From an uncultured Hyphomicrobiales bacterium (GTDB lineage Bacteria; Pseudomonadota; Alphaproteobacteria; Rhizobiales; Beijerinckiaceae), in contig CAISEY010000091.1 in NCBI GenBank assembly GCA_903884435.1, forward strand, positions 1-34,556: a stretch of 34,556 nt of DNA, read 5' to 3'. Below, piece by piece: positions 14,096 to 22,179 of this stretch. The notes under the pieces were generated by a model. That model saw only the letters and a list, made by a program, of their open reading frames with translations. It had not been told where the DNA came from and did no database searches. Positions within the stretch are counted from its first letter, which is position 1. Every line of letters starts with the position of its first letter. The position numbers were made by a program, and so were the translations under genes.

Positions 14096-16188
14096 GAAGC
14101 CCGTTCCCGCCGCGCGGCGCGCCAGTTCCAGGCCATGAGCGCGAAGCTCAGCGCCAGCGCCGCCTGATCGCTCCACGGCCACGGGAGAATGAACAGCGCG
14201 CCGGCCACGCCCGCGAGCCAGCGCTCCGCGGCGCTGATTCGCGTGATGAACCAGCCGATCGCCGCGACGCCGCAGACGAGGATGGTCATCGACGCCTTGA
14301 AGAAGGCCCAGAAAACCTCGATCCAGTAGCCATATTTCGCGGCGATCGCGCCGCCCGCCTGCATCATCAGCGTGGGCTCGTAGACGCCCATGAAGGGGAT
14401 GAGGAACCCGGCGAGCGCGATGCGCGTCGCCTGCCAGCCGATCGCGTCGGGGCTCGCCTTCGCGATGGGCGCCGCGGCGAGCGCCGCGAGAGCCACCGGC
14501 GGCGTCAGGTCGGCGATGATCCCGTAATAGAACACGAACATGTGGCTGATGACGAGGGGCACGCCGAGCTTCAGCAGCGCCGGCGCCGCCAGCGAGGCGG
14601 TGATGATGTAGGTCGGGATCGTCGGCAGGCCCGTGCCCAGCACCAGCGACGTGATCATCACGAGGATCAGGCAGAGGAACAGGGAATCACGCCCGAACGA
14701 AACGATCCAGTTGCCGAAGATCGTCGCCGTTCCGGTCAGCGTCAGCGACCCGATGACCGTTCCCACGATGGCGCAGGCGAGCCCCACCGGCAGCGCCTGT
14801 TTGGCCGCCTCCGCCAGCACGTCCCGGCAGATCGCCAGCGTCTCGCGCCCGCCGCGCGTGAAAAAACACGCGAGAACCAGGACCGCGATCAGCAGCAGCA
14901 GGATATTGACGCCGTATTTCAGAAAAGACGCGGAGACGATTCCGAGCGCGATCCACAGCGCCGCGCGCATCGCCGCTCCCTTCAGCCCGAGCGCCAGCGC
15001 GCCGCCGAGAATCATCACGACCGTGAGCGCGAGGCCCATGGAGCCCGCGAACAGCGGCGTGTAGCCCACCATCAGCAGATAGACGAGCACGACGAGAGGC
15101 AGGGCGAGATGCCATTGCCTCTTGAAAGCGCCGAACGCGCTCGGCAGTTCCGCCCGCGGGATGCCCATGAGCCCGTGCTTGCCGGCCTCGAGATGCACCA
15201 TCCAGAACGCCGAGGCGAAATACAGAACCGCGGGCAGGATCGCCGCCTTGACGATTTCCGCGTAGGGAACGCCGATGTTCTCGGCCATGATGAAGGCGAC
15301 AGCGCCCATCACCGGCGGCATGATCTGGCCGCCCATCGAGGCCGTGGCCTCCACCCCGCCCGCGAAGGCGCCGCGATAACCGAATTTCATCATCAGCGGG
15401 ATCGTGAACTGGCCGACCGTCACGACATTGGCGACGCCCGAGCCGGAAATCGTGCCCATCAGCGCCGACGAGATCACCGCGACCTTCGCCGCTCCGCCGC
15501 GCGCGTGGCCGACGAGGCCAAGCGCCACGTCGTTGAACAACTGGATCATGCCGGCGCGTTCGAGAAAGGCGCCGAACAGAATGAACAGATAGATATACGT
15601 CGCGGAAATGCCCGTCGGCGTGGCGTAGACGCCCTCTGTCCCGAAGCTCATCTGTTCGAGGATCTGGTCGATGTCGAAGGGACGGTGATCGAACGGCCGC
15701 GGCAGATACTGCCCCCACGCGGCGTAGGCCATGAAGGCGACGCAGATCAGGGGCAGGGCGGCGCCCATCAGCCGCCAGGAAATTCCGAACAGGACGAGAA
15801 GCGAGACGACGCCAATGGCGAAGTCCGCGTTGCTCAGGTCGCCCGCGCGATTGACGAGATCGATGTAAAAAATCCAGTGATAGAGTCCGACGCCGAAACC
15901 CGCGAGCCCGATGGCCCAGCCCAGCGCCTTCAGCAACGGAGACTTCGCCGTGTGATTGGCGATCAGCGCGCAGGCGACCAGCACCAGAAAGCCAACATGG
16001 AGGGCGCGCAGCACCTGCGTCGGCAAAATCGCGTAGATCGAAGTCGAAATCTGGAAACACGAGAAAGCGATCGCGATCCCGTAAAGAAGCTTGCCGGAGA
16101 AACCTTCGCCCCACCCGGCGGGCAGGTGATGCTCGATGTCGACTTCGCTCGGGCCGGGAGCGGGCGGTGTGTCTGCCAGTGCGGTCAT
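14092..16188 (-). CDS. TRAP transporter permease, fused small and large subunits (4TM/12TM, DctQM fusion)
   Basis: A 698-residue, very hydrophobic protein. The first third corresponds to the small (Q) subunit. The rest matches the large (M) subunit, with signature stretches such as GISATYIYLFILFGAFLERAG, SSALMGTISGSGVANVVTVG, ATASMGGQIMPPVMGAVAF and LGTGLPTIPTYI. These Gly/Ser/Pro-rich hairpins form the substrate and Na+ sites of TRAP permeases. Fused permeases of this kind work with TAXI-type receptors, and such a receptor is encoded 100 bp upstream. Together they would import an organic acid by ion-coupled symport; the solute is unknown (TAXI systems have been linked to glutamate, 2-oxoglutarate and related acids). 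The stop overlaps the GTG of the DUF1850 gene. Confidence 0.93.
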   Translation of the reverse strand: MTALADTPPAPGPSEVDIEHHLPAGWGEGFSGKLLYGIAIAFSCFQISTSIYAILPTQVLRALHVGFLVLVACALIANHTAKSPLLKALGWAIGLAGFGVGLYHWIFYIDLVNRAGDLSNADFAIGVVSLLVLFGISWRLMGAALPLICVAFMAYAAWGQYLPRPFDHRPFDIDQILEQMSFGTEGVYATPTGISATYIYLFILFGAFLERAGMIQLFNDVALGLVGHARGGAAKVAVISSALMGTISGSGVANVVTVGQFTIPLMMKFGYRGAFAGGVEATASMGGQIMPPVMGAVAFIMAENIGVPYAEIVKAAILPAVLYFASAFWMVHLEAGKHGLMGIPRAELPSAFGAFKRQWHLALPLVVLVYLLMVGYTPLFAGSMGLALTVVMILGGALALGLKGAAMRAALWIALGIVSASFLKYGVNILLLLIAVLVLACFFTRGGRETLAICRDVLAEAAKQALPVGLACAIVGTVIGSLTLTGTATIFGNWIVSFGRDSLFLCLILVMITSLVLGTGLPTIPTYIITASLAAPALLKLGVPLVISHMFVFYYGIIADLTPPVALAALAAAPIAKASPDAIGWQATRIALAGFLIPFMGVYEPTLMMQAGGAIAAKYGYWIEVFWAFFKASMTILVCGVAAIGWFITRISAAERWLAGVAGALFILPWPWSDQAALALSFALMAWNWRAARRERAS

Positions 16189-16246
16189 GTCGTCGCAATC
16201 ACCTTGTCGGTTGAAGCATGGCCTTCGGCGCGCCGCTTCGCGACGG

Positions 16247-16262
16247 CCCTCCCGGAGGGAGG
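16247..16262 (-). promoter_or_regulatory. Hairpin in the receptor-permease spacer of the TRAP operon
   Basis: The 100 bp between the TAXI receptor and the permease hold overlapping dyads: CCCTC (16247-16251) with GAGGG (16255-16259), or alternatively CCTCC (16248-16252) with GGAGG (16258-16262). Such a fold after the receptor gene could slow decay or attenuate transcription, so that more receptor than permease is made. The dyads are short; the role is inference. Confidence 0.3.
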
Positions 16263-16288
16263 ACCACCGGAGCCCCGCGAATTCGGCG

Positions 16289-17275
16289 CTACTTGATGAG
16301 GCCCTTCTCGCGGAAATATTTTTCCGCGCCGGGATGCAGCGGAACCGGCATTCCCTGCAGGGCGTTCTCGAGCTTGATGTCCGCGGCCGCGACGTGCGCC
16401 GCGACGAGATCCTCGCGTTGCTCGAAGATCGCCTTCGTCATCCGGTAGGCGAGATCGTCGGAGAGCGAGGCGCGCGTCACCAGATAGTTCACCACCGCCG
16501 TTCCGGCGACGGCCTCTGATTGTCCCGTGTAGGTGTTGGCGGGCATTGTCGCCTTGACGTAGGGCGCGCCGATTTTCTCGACCAGCGGACCCGGAATCTC
16601 CACGACGTTGATGTCGACGGACGACGCGAGATCCTTGATCGCCGCGACGCCGAGGCCCGCGGATTGCAGCGTCGCGTCGAGCTGGCGGTTTTTCATCAGA
16701 TCGACGGATTCGCCGAAGGGCAGATATTCAACCTTCGACAGATCCTTGTACGCGAGCCCGGCGCCCCTCAGGATGGCGCGCGCGTTGAGTTCGGTGCCGG
16801 ATTTGGGCGCCCCGACCGAGAGACTTTTGCCTTTCAGGTCGGCGAGGGTTTTGATGCCGCTGTCCCTGAGCGCCACGACCTGAATGTAATTGGGATAGAT
16901 CGCCGCGAGGCCGCGCAGCTTGTCCTGTTTGCCCTTGAAGCCGGCCTCCTCGTCGCCGGCCCACGCGAAGGCGAGGGAATCCCCGAGGGTGAAGGCGATT
17001 TCGCCCTTGCCCGCCTGCAACAACACGAGATTTTCCACCGACGCCTTGGTGGCCTGAACCGAAGGCCGCGCGCCGGGAATTTTCTCGGAATAAATCTTCG
17101 AGAGGGCGACGCCGAGCGGGTAATAGACGCCCGACGTGCCGCCGGTGAGGACGTTGAGGAAATCGTCGGCGCGCGCCGCCGGAGAGGAAAGAATCGCGGC
17201 CGCCATGGCCAGGGCTCCCGACGCGGACGTGAACGCGCGAGTGAAATTCAAACGATTCAAATTCAAAATGGACAT
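16289..17275 (-). CDS. TAXI family TRAP transporter solute-binding subunit
   Basis: A 328-residue protein with a signal peptide (about 36 residues, ending SSPAARA before DDFLNVLTGG). The start is the ATG at 17273-17275, with GGAGG seven bases upstream. The frame is open further, but the additional residues are Arg-rich with no signal character. The mature part shows VLTGGTSGVYYPLGVALSKIY, QATKASVENL and KGKSLSVGAPKSGTELNARAIL, which are diagnostic of TAXI (TRAP-associated extracytoplasmic immunogenic) receptors. It captures the solute in the periplasm and delivers it to the fused permease encoded next. It is the first gene of the three-gene operon receptor, permease, DUF1850 protein. Ligand not known. 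Confidence 0.93.
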   Translation of the reverse strand: MSILNLNRLNFTRAFTSASGALAMAAAILSSPAARADDFLNVLTGGTSGVYYPLGVALSKIYSEKIPGARPSVQATKASVENLVLLQAGKGEIAFTLGDSLAFAWAGDEEAGFKGKQDKLRGLAAIYPNYIQVVALRDSGIKTLADLKGKSLSVGAPKSGTELNARAILRGAGLAYKDLSKVEYLPFGESVDLMKNRQLDATLQSAGLGVAAIKDLASSVDINVVEIPGPLVEKIGAPYVKATMPANTYTGQSEAVAGTAVVNYLVTRASLSDDLAYRMTKAIFEQREDLVAAHVAAADIKLENALQGMPVPLHPGAEKYFREKGLIK

Positions 17276-17499
17276 GCAACGACCTCCGGCTGTCTCGATG
17301 CAAACTGGCAATACCGCGTCGCCGGCCCCCTGTAAAAGGGTCCAGCGCCCGAACTCGCGGCGCCGCGTCCGCCGGGACGGGTCTGGCGCGAGCCCGCGCC
17401 GTCGCCGGCGCCACGGGAATTGACGGCCCGGCGGCGCTGTTGTCTCTTGCGGCGCGAGCGCGCGGGCAAGGACCGCGCGAAGGGGACCGGAGGGAGACA

Positions 17500-18321
17500 A
17501 TGCCGTCGAGATTCGTCGCCACGCTCGCCATCGCGGCGGCCCTGACGCAAGGCGCGCGGGCCGAAACGTCTCTGGAACGCGGCGCCTATCTCGTGAAGGG
17601 CCCGGTCGCCTGCGGCAATTGCCACACCAACCCGGCGCCCGGCTCGCCCGAACTCGGCGGCGGGACGCGCTTCACCGACATCGCCTTCACGGCCATCGCC
17701 GCCAATCTCACGCCCGATCCCGAAACCGGGATCGCCCAGTGGACCGACGCCGAACTCGTCAACGGCATTCGCAACGGCAAGCGCCCGCGCGGCTCCACGA
17801 TTGGCCCGCCCATGCCCGTTCTCGCCTATCGCGGCATGTCCGACGACGACGCGAAGGCCGTCGTCGCCTACCTGCGCGGCGTCAAGCCCGTGGTCAACAG
17901 GACCGCGCGCTCGACCTACCGGATTCCCCTGCCGGACTCCTGGGGCCCGACCGTGACGTCGGTTCCGGCGGTCTCCGACGCCGATCCCGTGAAATACGGC
18001 GATTACATCGTCAATTCGCTGGCCCATTGCACGGAATGCCACTCGAGACCCGTCGATGGCGGCGGCGTCGATCGCGTGAACGGGCTTGGCGCGGGCGGCC
18101 AGGTCTTTCGCGGGCCCTGGGGACTCAGCCAGGCGCCCAACATCACGCCCTCGGGCGTCGGGCATTATTCCGACGCCGAGCTGAAGAAAATCATCACGAC
18201 GGGCGAACGGCCGGACGGCTCGAAACTCAAGCCGCCCATGGCTGTTTCATACTACGCCAGCATGACGGACAAGGACCTGTCGGCGGTGATCGCCTATCTG
18301 CGGTCGATGCCGAAAAAGTAA
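17500..18321 (+). CDS. Periplasmic diheme cytochrome c
   Basis: A 273-residue protein with a Sec signal peptide (FVATLAIAAALTQGARA). Two c-type heme sites are visible, CGNCH at residues 38-42 and CTECH at 177-181, each starting a roughly 130-residue cytochrome c domain; likely axial Met ligands lie in GPPMPVLAYRGM and KPPMAVSYYASM. This resembles the cytochrome subunits that take electrons from periplasmic alcohol, aldehyde or sugar-acid dehydrogenases. No such dehydrogenase is adjacent, so its electron donor is unknown. The ATG at 17500 has a strong ribosome-binding site (GGAGGGAG). The 224 bp upstream are shared with the divergent TRAP operon and contain a TTGACG at 17420-17425 without a clear -10 partner. 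The stop is one base from the convergent galE stop. Confidence 0.9.
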   Translation: MPSRFVATLAIAAALTQGARAETSLERGAYLVKGPVACGNCHTNPAPGSPELGGGTRFTDIAFTAIAANLTPDPETGIAQWTDAELVNGIRNGKRPRGSTIGPPMPVLAYRGMSDDDAKAVVAYLRGVKPVVNRTARSTYRIPLPDSWGPTVTSVPAVSDADPVKYGDYIVNSLAHCTECHSRPVDGGGVDRVNGLGAGGQVFRGPWGLSQAPNITPSGVGHYSDAELKKIITTGERPDGSKLKPPMAVSYYASMTDKDLSAVIAYLRSMPKK

Positions 18322-18322
18322 T

Positions 18323-19312
18323 TCACGCCGCCTTGCGCGCCGCGAGGCCGCGTTCCCAGTCCAGCGCCTGGCGCACGATCTGTTCGAGATTGTCGTGTTT
18401 CGGCGTCCAGCCGAGTTCCCCGCGGACGCGCTCGTTCGAGGCGACGATCGAGGCGGGATCGCCGGCGCGGCGGCCCGACAGGCGCACGGGAAAATCGACG
18501 CCCGACACACGCTTGACCGTGTCGATCACCTCGAGGACCGAATAGCCCCGGGAATAGCCGACGTTGCAGGTGATGCTCTCGCCGCCCGCGCGCAGGCGCC
18601 GCAGCGCGTCCATGTGGGCGCGCGCGAGATCGGTGACCTGGATGTAATCGCGCAGACACGAACCGTCGGGCGTCGGATAGTCCGTGCCGAAAACCTCCAT
18701 GCCCGCGCGCAATCCGAGCGCGGCCTGCACCGCCACCTTGATGAGATGCGTCGCGTTGTCCGTCGACTGGCCGCCGCGGCCCGCCGGATCGGCGCCCGCC
18801 ACGTTGAAATAACGCAGGGCCGTGTAGCGCAGCGGATGCGCCCTCGCCGTGTCCGCGAGCATCCACTCGACCATGAGCTTGGATCGGCCATAGGGATTGA
18901 TCGGATCCTTCGGATCGTCCTCCCGAACCGGCGAGGTGCGAGGTTCGCCATAGACCGCCGCTGTCGAGGAGAAGATGAAATGTTTCACGCCGCCCTCGAC
19001 GGCGCATTGCAGCAGCGAACGCGCCTTCGCGGTGTTGTTCTCGTAATAGCCGAGCGGGTCGGCCACGGACTCCGGCACGACGATTTTCGCGGCGAAATGG
19101 ATGATCGATTCGACGCGCTCCCGCGCGATCAGATCGTCGACCAGCGCCCGGTCGCCGAAATCGCCGACGACGAGACGGGCTCCCTTCGGCACCGCCCACC
19201 GGAACCCGGTGGTCAGATTGTCCAGAACCACCACGTCCTCGCCGGCGTCGAGGAGTTCGAGAACCATGTGGCTGCCGATGTAGCCGGCGCCGCCCGTCAC
19301 GAGAATGGACAT
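18323..19312 (-). CDS. galE: UDP-glucose 4-epimerase
   Basis: A 329-residue short-chain dehydrogenase/epimerase of normal GalE length. The NAD+ motif VTGGAGYIGSH is at residues about 5-15. DNLTTGFRWAV, HFAAKIVVPESV, the active-site Ser/Thr in SSTAAVYG, and the catalytic Tyr-Lys pair in NPYGRSK follow. ALRYFNVAGADP and RDYIQVTDLARAH are further GalE landmarks. It interconverts UDP-glucose and UDP-galactose in the cytoplasm, feeding lipopolysaccharide or exopolysaccharide synthesis. It diverges from galU across 222 bp that contain several TTAA motifs, so the two genes for neighbouring steps may be co-regulated. A weak ribosome-binding site (AGGAT) precedes the ATG. Confidence 0.94.
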   Translation of the reverse strand: MSILVTGGAGYIGSHMVLELLDAGEDVVVLDNLTTGFRWAVPKGARLVVGDFGDRALVDDLIARERVESIIHFAAKIVVPESVADPLGYYENNTAKARSLLQCAVEGGVKHFIFSSTAAVYGEPRTSPVREDDPKDPINPYGRSKLMVEWMLADTARAHPLRYTALRYFNVAGADPAGRGGQSTDNATHLIKVAVQAALGLRAGMEVFGTDYPTPDGSCLRDYIQVTDLARAHMDALRRLRAGGESITCNVGYSRGYSVLEVIDTVKRVSGVDFPVRLSGRRAGDPASIVASNERVRGELGWTPKHDNLEQIVRQALDWERGLAARKAA

Positions 19313-19418
19313 GATCGTTATCCTGAAATGAACCGCGCCCCGGATTCGCCGTCACCCGATTTTAACCGATGCGGCCTAGTCTGCCTTGTCGGTCGAAACC
19401 TTGCCAACACTCGGTGCA

Positions 19419-19430
19419 TTTAACCTTAAC
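19419..19430. promoter_or_regulatory. TTAACC direct repeat between galE and galU
   Basis: TTTAACCTTAAC at 19419-19430 holds two TTAAC units spaced six bases apart. Further TTAA tetramers occur at 19362-19365 and 19488-19491 in the same 222 bp divergent gap, which is many for such a GC-rich genome. They may be binding sites for a TTAA-recognising regulator or simply AT-rich promoter DNA. The spacing does not match the canonical CtrA spacing of seven. Confidence 0.3.
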
Positions 19431-19534
19431 CCCCGGCGCGGCGGCGCGGAGCGCGGTCGCGATCCCCGGGGAAACCCGCGGAAACGCTTAACAACGCGGC
19501 AACGGCCCTCGCCGCCGCCAACACTGGATGATCC

Positions 19535-20422
19535 ATGACCCGTCGCATTCGCAAGGCTGTCTTCCCCGTCGCCGGCCTCGGCACGCGCGTTTTGCCCGCC
19601 ACGAAGATGGTGCCGAAGGAAATGCTCACGGTCGTCGACCGGCCGGTGCTCCAGCATTGCGTCGAGGAAGCGCGCGAGGCCGGCATCGAGCATTTCGTCT
19701 TCGTCACGGGCCGCAACAAGGCGGTGATCGAGGATCATTTCGACCTCGCCTACGAACTCGAGGACACGTTGCGCAAGCGTGGCAAGACGAAGGAGCTCGA
19801 GGCCCTTCTCGCCGACACGCCCGCGGCCGGCGCGACGAGCTTCACCCGCCAGCAGGCGCCGCTCGGCCTCGGCCACGCGGTCTGGTGCGCCCGCGACATT
19901 ATCGGCGACGAACCCTTCGCGGTGATGCTTCCGGACATGATCACCCTGCCCGGCCAGCGCGGCACGCGTTGCCTTGGCCAGTGTATCGAGGCTTACGAGA
20001 AGCACGGCGGCAACATCATCGCAGTCGAGGAAGTGCCGCCCGCCGACACGCACATGTATGGCGTCGTCTCCGTCGGAGCCGATCACGGCCACACGTTCCA
20101 GATCAACGGCATGGTCGAAAAACCGCCGCGGGGAACGTCCCCGTCGAACCTCATCATTTCCGGTCGCTATATCCTCGGCCCGGAAGTCTTCGGAATTCTC
20201 GCCAACGTGGAAAAGGGCGCCGGCGGTGAAATCCAGCTCACCGACGGCATGAAGAAACTCGCGGAAAAACAGGTATTTCACGGCGTGCGCTTCGACGGCA
20301 AGACCTACGACACCGGCTCCAAGGTCGGCTTCCTCGCCGCGAACGTCGCCTTCGCGCTGTCGCGCCCCGACATCGCCCCGGCCTTCCGCGCGGAATTGAA
20401 GAAGATCGTCGGGAGTCTCTGA
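19535..20422 (+). CDS. galU: UTP--glucose-1-phosphate uridylyltransferase
   Basis: A 295-residue nucleotidyltransferase of normal GalU length. The N-terminal nucleotide-binding signature [19 protein letters not shown] (residues about 12-30) is intact. It is followed by [14 protein letters not shown], the LPDMI metal/sugar-phosphate segment, [13 protein letters not shown] and the product-binding [12 protein letters not shown]. It forms UDP-glucose from UTP and glucose-1-phosphate, the precursor for GalE and for cell-surface polysaccharides. The start ATG at 19535 has only a weak GGATG-type site upstream. A hairpin at 20431-20452 separates it from the convergent beta-barrel gene. Confidence 0.95.
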   Translation: MTRRIRKAVFPVAGLGTRVLPATKMVPKEMLTVVDRPVLQHCVEEAREAGIEHFVFVTGRNKAVIEDHFDLAYELEDTLRKRGKTKELEALLADTPAAGATSFTRQQAPLGLGHAVWCARDIIGDEPFAVMLPDMITLPGQRGTRCLGQCIEAYEKHGGNIIAVEEVPPADTHMYGVVSVGADHGHTFQINGMVEKPPRGTSPSNLIISGRYILGPEVFGILANVEKGAGGEIQLTDGMKKLAEKQVFHGVRFDGKTYDTGSKVGFLAANVAFALSRPDIAPAFRAELKKIVGSL

Positions 20423-20430
20423 CAAACAAG

Positions 20431-20452
20431 GGCGCGGACGACGTTCCGCGCC
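20431..20452. terminator. Perfect 8-bp hairpin between convergent galU and the beta-barrel gene
   Basis: GGCGCGGA (20431-20438) pairs with TCCGCGCC (20445-20452) around a six-base loop, in the 33 bp between the two convergent stops. No T-run follows on either side, so a bidirectional, U-tract-poor terminator or an mRNA 3'-end stabiliser is the likely reading. Confidence 0.5.
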
Positions 20453-20455
20453 TCG

Positions 20456-22063
20456 TCACCTCTGCAGCTTGAGACCCAGCAGAAACACGTTCGCCGTGTA
20501 GTCGGCGCCCGGCGACGTCGATTGCAGGCGTTCGTGGGTGAAGCTGCCACGCACGCTGACGCTGCGGTTGAAATTGTATTCGGCCCGCAGCGCGCCAGTG
20601 TAGGTGGTCTCGCGCAGGCTGATTCCCTGGTAATTGTTCACGCCGATCGTCCCGGCGGCGCCGAGCGTCAGGTTGCGCATCAGCGCGTGCGATATATCGA
20701 GCGTCACGGCGCGGTTGATCGCGCCCGCCGCGTTGGCGACCGTCGTTTCCGCCAGGGTCGTCGCGCTTCGCAACGTGATCGTCGTCAACGGACTCGCGGT
20801 CCAGGCGAGCGAGGCGTCGAAAGTGGGGCCGGCGAGCGTCGGCAGTCGCGAATCCTCGTATTTGCGCTGCGCGTAGCCGATGGCGGCGTCGCCGGTCAGC
20901 ATCCGCGTCAACTCGAAGGTCGTGCCGGCCTTGACCGATCCGCCGGTCGAGTTTCGCGCGAAACCGGAATCGTCGATGGCGACGTCGCGGCGGCGCGCGT
21001 CGCCGCCAACCTCGACGTAGGGCGTGACGCCGGGCGTGATCTGGTATCCCGCCCGCGCCCGCAACCCCCAGGTGTTGTAGTTGCCGTTGCTGAGCGGAAG
21101 CACCGTGCCATTGTTGAGGGTCGCGTCCTCGTAGACGGTGCGGTCGAGCGTGCCGTGAAGCCCGAGTTCGAGATCGCCGAATTTTTGCGCGCCGCCGCCG
21201 GTCGCGCCGAAACTCGCGACGATCGGGCGGCTCCTGATGGCCGTCGCGGTGAGTTCGGTCGAGCCCGGACGTTGCGTGTCGAGATTGCCGCGCAACTCGA
21301 AATCAACCGTCGTGTCGCGGGTCGCGTCGAGGCGCAGGTTCATCTTGCCCTGGCCGTCCGGACGGTCGGCGAGCGGCATCGAGAAATATTTCGTGTAGCC
21401 GCCCTTGATCTCGCCCTTGAATTCGTGGGCCGACCAGTTGGAAATCCACGAGGCCCCGCCCTCGCCGCGCAGCGTTTGCGAGCCCTTCGAGGCGCCAGGC
21501 TTCCGGTCCGGGTTGGAATCGTAACCCGTGGATACATCGACATAGGGCACGAGTCGAAGCGAGCCGATGGACACGCCGAGTGGCGCGTAGGGATTGTCTT
21601 CGACCTTCGGACGCGGCCTGGCGGGGATCGGGGGCGCGACGGCGACCGTCGGGCCCGGCGGCAGGTCGGGATTCGGATTGAGGCGCGATTGCCGCGAGGT
21701 CGCCGCGCTGGCGTAGGGCGCGAGCGGCGGCAACGGCTTCGCCGCCTGTTTCGGGCGGCCGGGATATTTGAGCCGGGGATCGGGCCGCTTGCGCGGCCGT
21801 CCGTAATTGGAGGACGTGAAATTGCCGGCGTCCGCAGCGGGCGCTCCGGAGGCCGGAGTCGCGCCGGTCAGCGGAATCCCGGCGGTCGACGCGGTCCCCG
21901 TGGCGGGGGTGAGATCGTTGCCGGAAATCTGCGTTCCCGTGCCGCGCAGGCCCGAAACATCGGTCTGCTGGGCGCGCGCGACCCCCGCCGCCATCGGAAC
22001 GAAGGCCAGCCCGCCCGCGCAAGCGGCCAGCCACGAATATGAGGTTTGACGGCTCGAGGCCAA
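20456..22063 (-). CDS. Outer-membrane beta-barrel protein (putative porin-2-like, BBP2 type)
   Basis: A 535-residue protein read from a TTG at 22061-22063, with GGGGA six bases upstream. The signal peptide (SWLAACAGGLAFVPMAAGVARA) is followed by a Pro/Lys-rich linker (residues about 75-150, for example PDPRLKYPGRP). The C-terminal 370 residues alternate polar and aromatic/hydrophobic positions as in outer-membrane strands (for example VPYVDVSTGYDSNPDRK, VEVGGDARRRDV, LRAEYNFNRSVSVRGSF). The layout resembles the putative beta-barrel porin 2 group found in Hyphomicrobiales and in exopolysaccharide loci. It ends in GLKLQR rather than the usual terminal Phe. The gene lies between galU and kdsD, so a cell-surface polysaccharide role is plausible but not shown. 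The upstream gap has a CtrA-like site. Confidence 0.8.
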   Translation of the reverse strand: MASSRQTSYSWLAACAGGLAFVPMAAGVARAQQTDVSGLRGTGTQISGNDLTPATGTASTAGIPLTGATPASGAPAADAGNFTSSNYGRPRKRPDPRLKYPGRPKQAAKPLPPLAPYASAATSRQSRLNPNPDLPPGPTVAVAPPIPARPRPKVEDNPYAPLGVSIGSLRLVPYVDVSTGYDSNPDRKPGASKGSQTLRGEGGASWISNWSAHEFKGEIKGGYTKYFSMPLADRPDGQGKMNLRLDATRDTTVDFELRGNLDTQRPGSTELTATAIRSRPIVASFGATGGGAQKFGDLELGLHGTLDRTVYEDATLNNGTVLPLSNGNYNTWGLRARAGYQITPGVTPYVEVGGDARRRDVAIDDSGFARNSTGGSVKAGTTFELTRMLTGDAAIGYAQRKYEDSRLPTLAGPTFDASLAWTASPLTTITLRSATTLAETTVANAAGAINRAVTLDISHALMRNLTLGAAGTIGVNNYQGISLRETTYTGALRAEYNFNRSVSVRGSFTHERLQSTSPGADYTANVFLLGLKLQR

Positions 22064-22077
22064 GGCTATCCCCGCGA

Positions 22078-22095
22078 GACGCCGCGAGGGGCGTC
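22078..22095 (-). promoter_or_regulatory. Leader hairpin just upstream of the beta-barrel start
   Basis: GACGCC (22078-22083) pairs perfectly with GGCGTC (22090-22095) around a six-base loop. It lies in the 5' leader of the beta-barrel mRNA, 14 bases before the TTG start and next to its GGGGA ribosome-binding sequence. It may stabilise the transcript or modulate translation; no more can be said. Confidence 0.35.
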
Positions 22096-22115
22096 CCCGT
22101 CAGCGATATTCCGTT

Positions 22116-22134
22116 ATGGTTAATCAATGGTTAC
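22116..22134 (-). promoter_or_regulatory. Near-consensus CtrA-type binding site between the beta-barrel gene and kdsD
   Basis: On the minus strand the sequence reads GTAACCATTGATTAACCAT: a TTAA-N7-TTAA element with one mismatch (GTAA for TTAA), whose second half is the extended TTAACCAT form. On the plus strand it is a direct repeat of ATGGTTA with an 11-bp period, one helical turn. It lies 53 bp before the beta-barrel start and 45 bp before the kdsD start. CtrA is the alphaproteobacterial cell-cycle regulator; binding here is inference. Confidence 0.5.
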
Positions 22135-22179
22135 CGGCGGCCCCTGGCGGGACGCGCGCCCGGGTGATATGAGCGCCTC

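Noticed and set aside
14096-14182. Longer DUF1850 N-terminus from 14182
   Set aside because: It overlaps 90 bp of the permease and gives a non-hydrophobic Arg-rich leader; the GTGA overlap start at 14095 fits better.
14542-16296. A 584-codon plus-strand frame opposite the TRAP permease
   Set aside because: The Arg/Gln/Asp/His-rich translation is the reverse complement of hydrophobic codons; the permease on the other strand is certain.
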